From: Bacteroidota bacterium
GTDB taxonomy: Bacteria > Bacteroidota > Bacteroidia > CAILMK01 > JACPUW01
Direction of reading: 5' to 3'
NCBI GenBank assembly: GCA_016192035.1
Contig: JACPUW010000032.1
Coordinates: 65,450-128,966, forward strand
Length of the DNA: 63,517 nucleotides
Below the pieces are notes generated by a model that saw only the letters and a program-made list of their open reading frames with translations, made no database searches and was not told the origin of the DNA. Of the stretch, positions 61,069-63,517 are shown one piece after another; position 1 is the stretch's first letter; the number at the start of each line of letters is the position of its first letter. The position numbers and the translations under genes are program-made.

Positions 61069-62691
61069 ATGAAACATTTTGTACTTTCTCTATTATTGAT
61101 AGCTGCAGGTCTTCACGCCCGTGCACAGGGCGGTTGGATCCAATTACAGCCTGGCATGAACAATATGAGTATGTTACTTCTTGGCGATACTATCATTACG
61201 GCCGGAAATTCCGGTGATTTTGACTTTAATTACATTCATGTGAATTTTGCTGATTGGAAAACTGGAAGTCTATTGAGAAATGACTCAATATTATATAAAC
61301 CAAAGGATGCTGATATAGTATATCTCTGGAATACCATGTATTTCAATAATTGCATTATGATCTACATGAATGATATACTTATTGGCCTTAATTATTACAA
61401 CATATCGGGTTCATCAATCAAATGGCAGATTGGTGTTTTTTCATTAAATCAATACAATTTGCTCGATTTAAATTTAGCAGAAGATACCTTTAAGCACTAT
61501 TTTGCTGGAGGTTATGTCTTTGATGACAAATTATACATTATTAACCGATGGATGGATCCAGACAATGAAAAAGCTATCTATCCCAATTTTGAAATATTGT
61601 CAATAAATACTGGCAGCCGGAAAAAATCAATTTTCAAAGCCTTTAACAGAACACTGAAATACTGGAACATGATACGGGACCTATTGGATGACAACCAATC
61701 TGATAATACCTTTTTTGTTAACAGAGAGTTGGCTTGGGATTTTAGGGGGGTGCCCATGGCGTTTGAAAACTATATCTGGAAAATGGACACCACGGGAAAC
61801 CTGGTATGGTCTGCCCCGCTCTACTACAACGATTCGCTTAACATGGCGGGATGCCATATTGTGCAAAAAAACAAGGGCAACCTGCTGGCCATGTGGAACA
61901 ATTTTCAATACAAGCCCTATAGGCATCCTGAATGGCGTTCGATAGAAGCCCAACCAAACGACAGCAGCACCCTGTGCCTGGCCGAAGTGGACTATGAAAC
62001 CGGGGCGGTTATAAACCGGCGCAGTTATAGAAAGTACTTATTTAAGCACATGACCCACAGCGGATCGTTTCCTAAAAGTGAAACCGTTCAAGATTTTTTA
62101 TTAATGGATGTACTAAAAGTAACTGACGGCATTATTTGGGCCGGAACCAGGACTTTATTTCAGTATGTAAAGCCATATACCATCAACATGCCATTCCTCT
62201 TCAAAACCGATTTTAGCGGCAAGCCATTGTGGTATAGGGATTATATTGTTTTTCCGGATAGCGAAACCGACGAAGGCATGTTGCTAAACGCTATTGTACA
62301 TACACCCGATGGCGGTTTTGTAATGGCGGGAGAAAACCGCGACTTTGGGCGCTATGATGTGCAAAGAAGCATTCTGGTTAAGGTAGATAGTTTTGGCTGC
62401 TTGATACCCGGCTGCCAGAAGAGGGACAATATCAATGAAACGGTCAAATTGAAGTGCGGCATTTATCCCAACCCCGCAAACTCCAGCCTAGCGGTAACGC
62501 TGCCGCCGGGTGACGGCAACTGGGTTTACCAAATAACCGATGCCACCGGCCGCTTGCTCCTACAGGGCAGCCTAAGCCGCGAGACCAACCAAATCCCCAC
62601 CCATGGCCTGCCCGTGGGCATTTATCAACTTCACTTGCAAAACACTAAAAATCAATACCATGAAAACCATTCCTTTGTTGTTGTTAGGTAG
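61069..62691 (+). CDS. T9SS type A cargo protein of unknown function
   Basis: A 540-residue protein with the signal peptide FVLSLLLIAAGLHARAQ, a central region of ~430 residues with repeated beta-strand and aromatic segments that may form a propeller, and a sorting tail from about residue 460 (CGIYPNPANSSLAVTLPP, QITDATGRLLLQGSL, LPVGIYQLHLQN). Hand-counted G+C is as low as ~27% near 61.45 kb and ~44% just before the tail, then ~63% in the tail itself. It probably shares a transcript with the metalloprotease gene. No catalytic motif is seen. Confidence 0.87.
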   Translation: MKHFVLSLLLIAAGLHARAQGGWIQLQPGMNNMSMLLLGDTIITAGNSGDFDFNYIHVNFADWKTGSLLRNDSILYKPKDADIVYLWNTMYFNNCIMIYMNDILIGLNYYNISGSSIKWQIGVFSLNQYNLLDLNLAEDTFKHYFAGGYVFDDKLYIINRWMDPDNEKAIYPNFEILSINTGSRKKSIFKAFNRTLKYWNMIRDLLDDNQSDNTFFVNRELAWDFRGVPMAFENYIWKMDTTGNLVWSAPLYYNDSLNMAGCHIVQKNKGNLLAMWNNFQYKPYRHPEWRSIEAQPNDSSTLCLAEVDYETGAVINRRSYRKYLFKHMTHSGSFPKSETVQDFLLMDVLKVTDGIIWAGTRTLFQYVKPYTINMPFLFKTDFSGKPLWYRDYIVFPDSETDEGMLLNAIVHTPDGGFVMAGENRDFGRYDVQRSILVKVDSFGCLIPGCQKRDNINETVKLKCGIYPNPANSSLAVTLPPGDGNWVYQITDATGRLLLQGSLSRETNQIPTHGLPVGIYQLHLQNTKNQYHENHSFVVVR

Positions 62692-63517
62692 TTTGATGCT
62701 TAACCCTTGCCCACCAAAAGCCACCGCACAAGTGCAAATTCAAGCATTGAATTATTGGATGTTCTGGAGTGGCAATAGCCCTAATACCGTCAGCTTTAAA
62801 GACAGCCTCCATGTACTTACTAGCGTTAATGATTCTGTCATTTTTTCGATTAGCCATTCCATAATCAATAAATACTCTGGTACAGACACATTTTTGTACG
62901 CCAACGGACAAATCATAAAATTATCGGGTAAAAAGCGGTTGATTTTTGACGAAAATCTTTCAGTTGGAGATACCATTTTTTTTGGCAATTATTATCATTC
63001 GTACAGAATAATTGATGTTAAGGACACCACATTGAAAGATGGTGTGGTAAGAAAGACTTGGAACATGCTAGCCAACGTTGGTAGCCCTTGGTACTACCCT
63101 GCTACTTGGATACAGGGCATTGGAGAAAAAAGACAGGGATTTAATTGGAACCCTGTGGTTAGCACCGCACCCATTCCACATATAATCGCTATTTGCAATG
63201 ACGATTCCCTCATCGTTTGGTATCCGTACTTTTATCCGGATATAGTTACCCCTTCCTGCGATTTTGATTATTTGGATACCTATCTGGGTATCAACCCTAC
63301 AGCAACAAAATCAATGGATTGCAGCCTCTACCCCAACCCCGCCGACGATGGGCTTACCCTTGACCTGGGCGGCCTTGCGGGCGGACCAATAACGGAGGTG
63401 GCCATACTGGACCTGGAAGGCAAGGCCCAAACGGGCTTTACGTTCCGGCAAGAAGGCACCGGCCGCCTGGGCTTCTACCACCTAGAGGGCCTGGCAGCCG
63501 GTTCCTACCTTATCCAA
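62660..63517 (+). CDS. T9SS type A cargo protein, 3' truncated at the window edge
   Basis: An ATG at 62660, inside the last codons of the previous gene (32-nt overlap, different frame), opens a frame that stays open to the window end: 286 codons. The signal peptide (IPLLLLGSLMLNPCPPKATA) is followed by an unrecognised aromatic-rich cargo domain (VQIQALNYWMFWSGNSPNT, SLHVLTSVNDSVIFSISHSI, WNMLANVGSPWYYPATWIQG). The sorting tail begins near 63315 (CSLYPNPADDGLTLDLGG, VAILDLEGKAQTGF, GLAAGSYLIQ) and lacks only its last strand. G+C jumps from ~40% to ~63% where the tail begins. Confidence 0.85.
   Translation, partial: MKTIPLLLLGSLMLNPCPPKATAQVQIQALNYWMFWSGNSPNTVSFKDSLHVLTSVNDSVIFSISHSIINKYSGTDTFLYANGQIIKLSGKKRLIFDENLSVGDTIFFGNYYHSYRIIDVKDTTLKDGVVRKTWNMLANVGSPWYYPATWIQGIGEKRQGFNWNPVVSTAPIPHIIAICNDDSLIVWYPYFYPDIVTPSCDFDYLDTYLGINPTATKSMDCSLYPNPADDGLTLDLGGLAGGPITEVAILDLEGKAQTGFTFRQEGTGRLGFYHLEGLAAGSYLIQ

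Noticed and set aside
1-63517. tRNA genes, CRISPR arrays and riboswitches in intergenic regions
   Set aside because: Gaps of more than 100 bases were read for T-loop sequences, regular repeats and long stems; none was convincing.

Overview
The window comes from a member of the Bacteroidota, most likely a free-living gliding lineage. Four things point there: many secreted proteins end in type IX secretion system (T9SS) sorting domains (type A 'PNPxxx' tails and type B gliding-associated 'FxPNAFSPNGDG' tails); there is a GldJ homologue; start codons are repeatedly preceded by the Bacteroidota -7 element TAnnTTTG; and clear Shine-Dalgarno sites are scarce. The genus cannot be given from the sequence. 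Hand counts put most of the window near 50-55% G+C, with an A+T-richer right end (from about 56.7 kb). No tRNA, rRNA, CRISPR array, transposase or prophage gene was seen.

Layout. 0-1.6 kb: a 5'-truncated protein built of four copies of an unrecognised ~115-residue module. 1.7-3.3 kb: gatC, a LolD/MacB-type ATPase and a PduO-type cobalamin adenosyltransferase. 3.3-9.1 kb: secreted proteins, an orphan T9SS tail and a 988-residue type B T9SS protein. 9.1-18.2 kb: housekeeping genes (CnoX/YbbN-like thioredoxin, YdcF-type protein, LD-carboxypeptidase, metG, gldJ, dnaG) plus a small protein that appears to be a single copy of the module seen at the left edge. 18.3-20.4 kb: two overlapping paralogous T9SS cargo genes. 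20.5-27.5 kb: a tightly overlapped block encoding a MacB-like ATPase, two permeases, a HlyD/MacA adaptor, a TPR histidine kinase of the HisKA_2 type and a LytTR response regulator. 27.5-32.0 kb: TPR membrane protein, 5-formyl-THF cyclo-ligase and a DprE1-like FAD oxidase. 32.1-38.9 kb: a 2058-residue PKD-repeat type B T9SS protein and a lipoprotein. 39.1-44.0 kb: an NAD-dependent molybdo-formate dehydrogenase pair (NuoE/NuoF fusion and NuoG/FdhA fusion). 44.2-48.4 kb: a lipoprotein, a barrel-like protein, a trans-sulfuration enzyme and PepD on the minus strand. 48.5-56.7 kb: GT39-like transferase, ChaN-like protein, small envelope lipoproteins, tandem Usp, NhaC antiporter, lytic transglycosylase and TPR protein. 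56.7-63.5 kb: an A+T-rich leader region, an M43-like metalloprotease/beta-helix T9SS protein and two more T9SS cargo genes, the last cut by the window edge.

How it fits together. Much of the coding capacity serves the cell envelope: T9SS cargo, a gliding lipoprotein, peptidoglycan enzymes and an ABC exporter with its own two-component pair. The observations I rate highest are the G+C jump exactly where the sorting tail begins in the last two cargo genes together with an orphan tail elsewhere (suggesting the tail is an exchangeable cassette), the shared unrecognised module at 0-1.6 and 15.7-16.1 kb, and the exporter/two-component block. No wholly new multi-gene system can be demonstrated from sequence alone.
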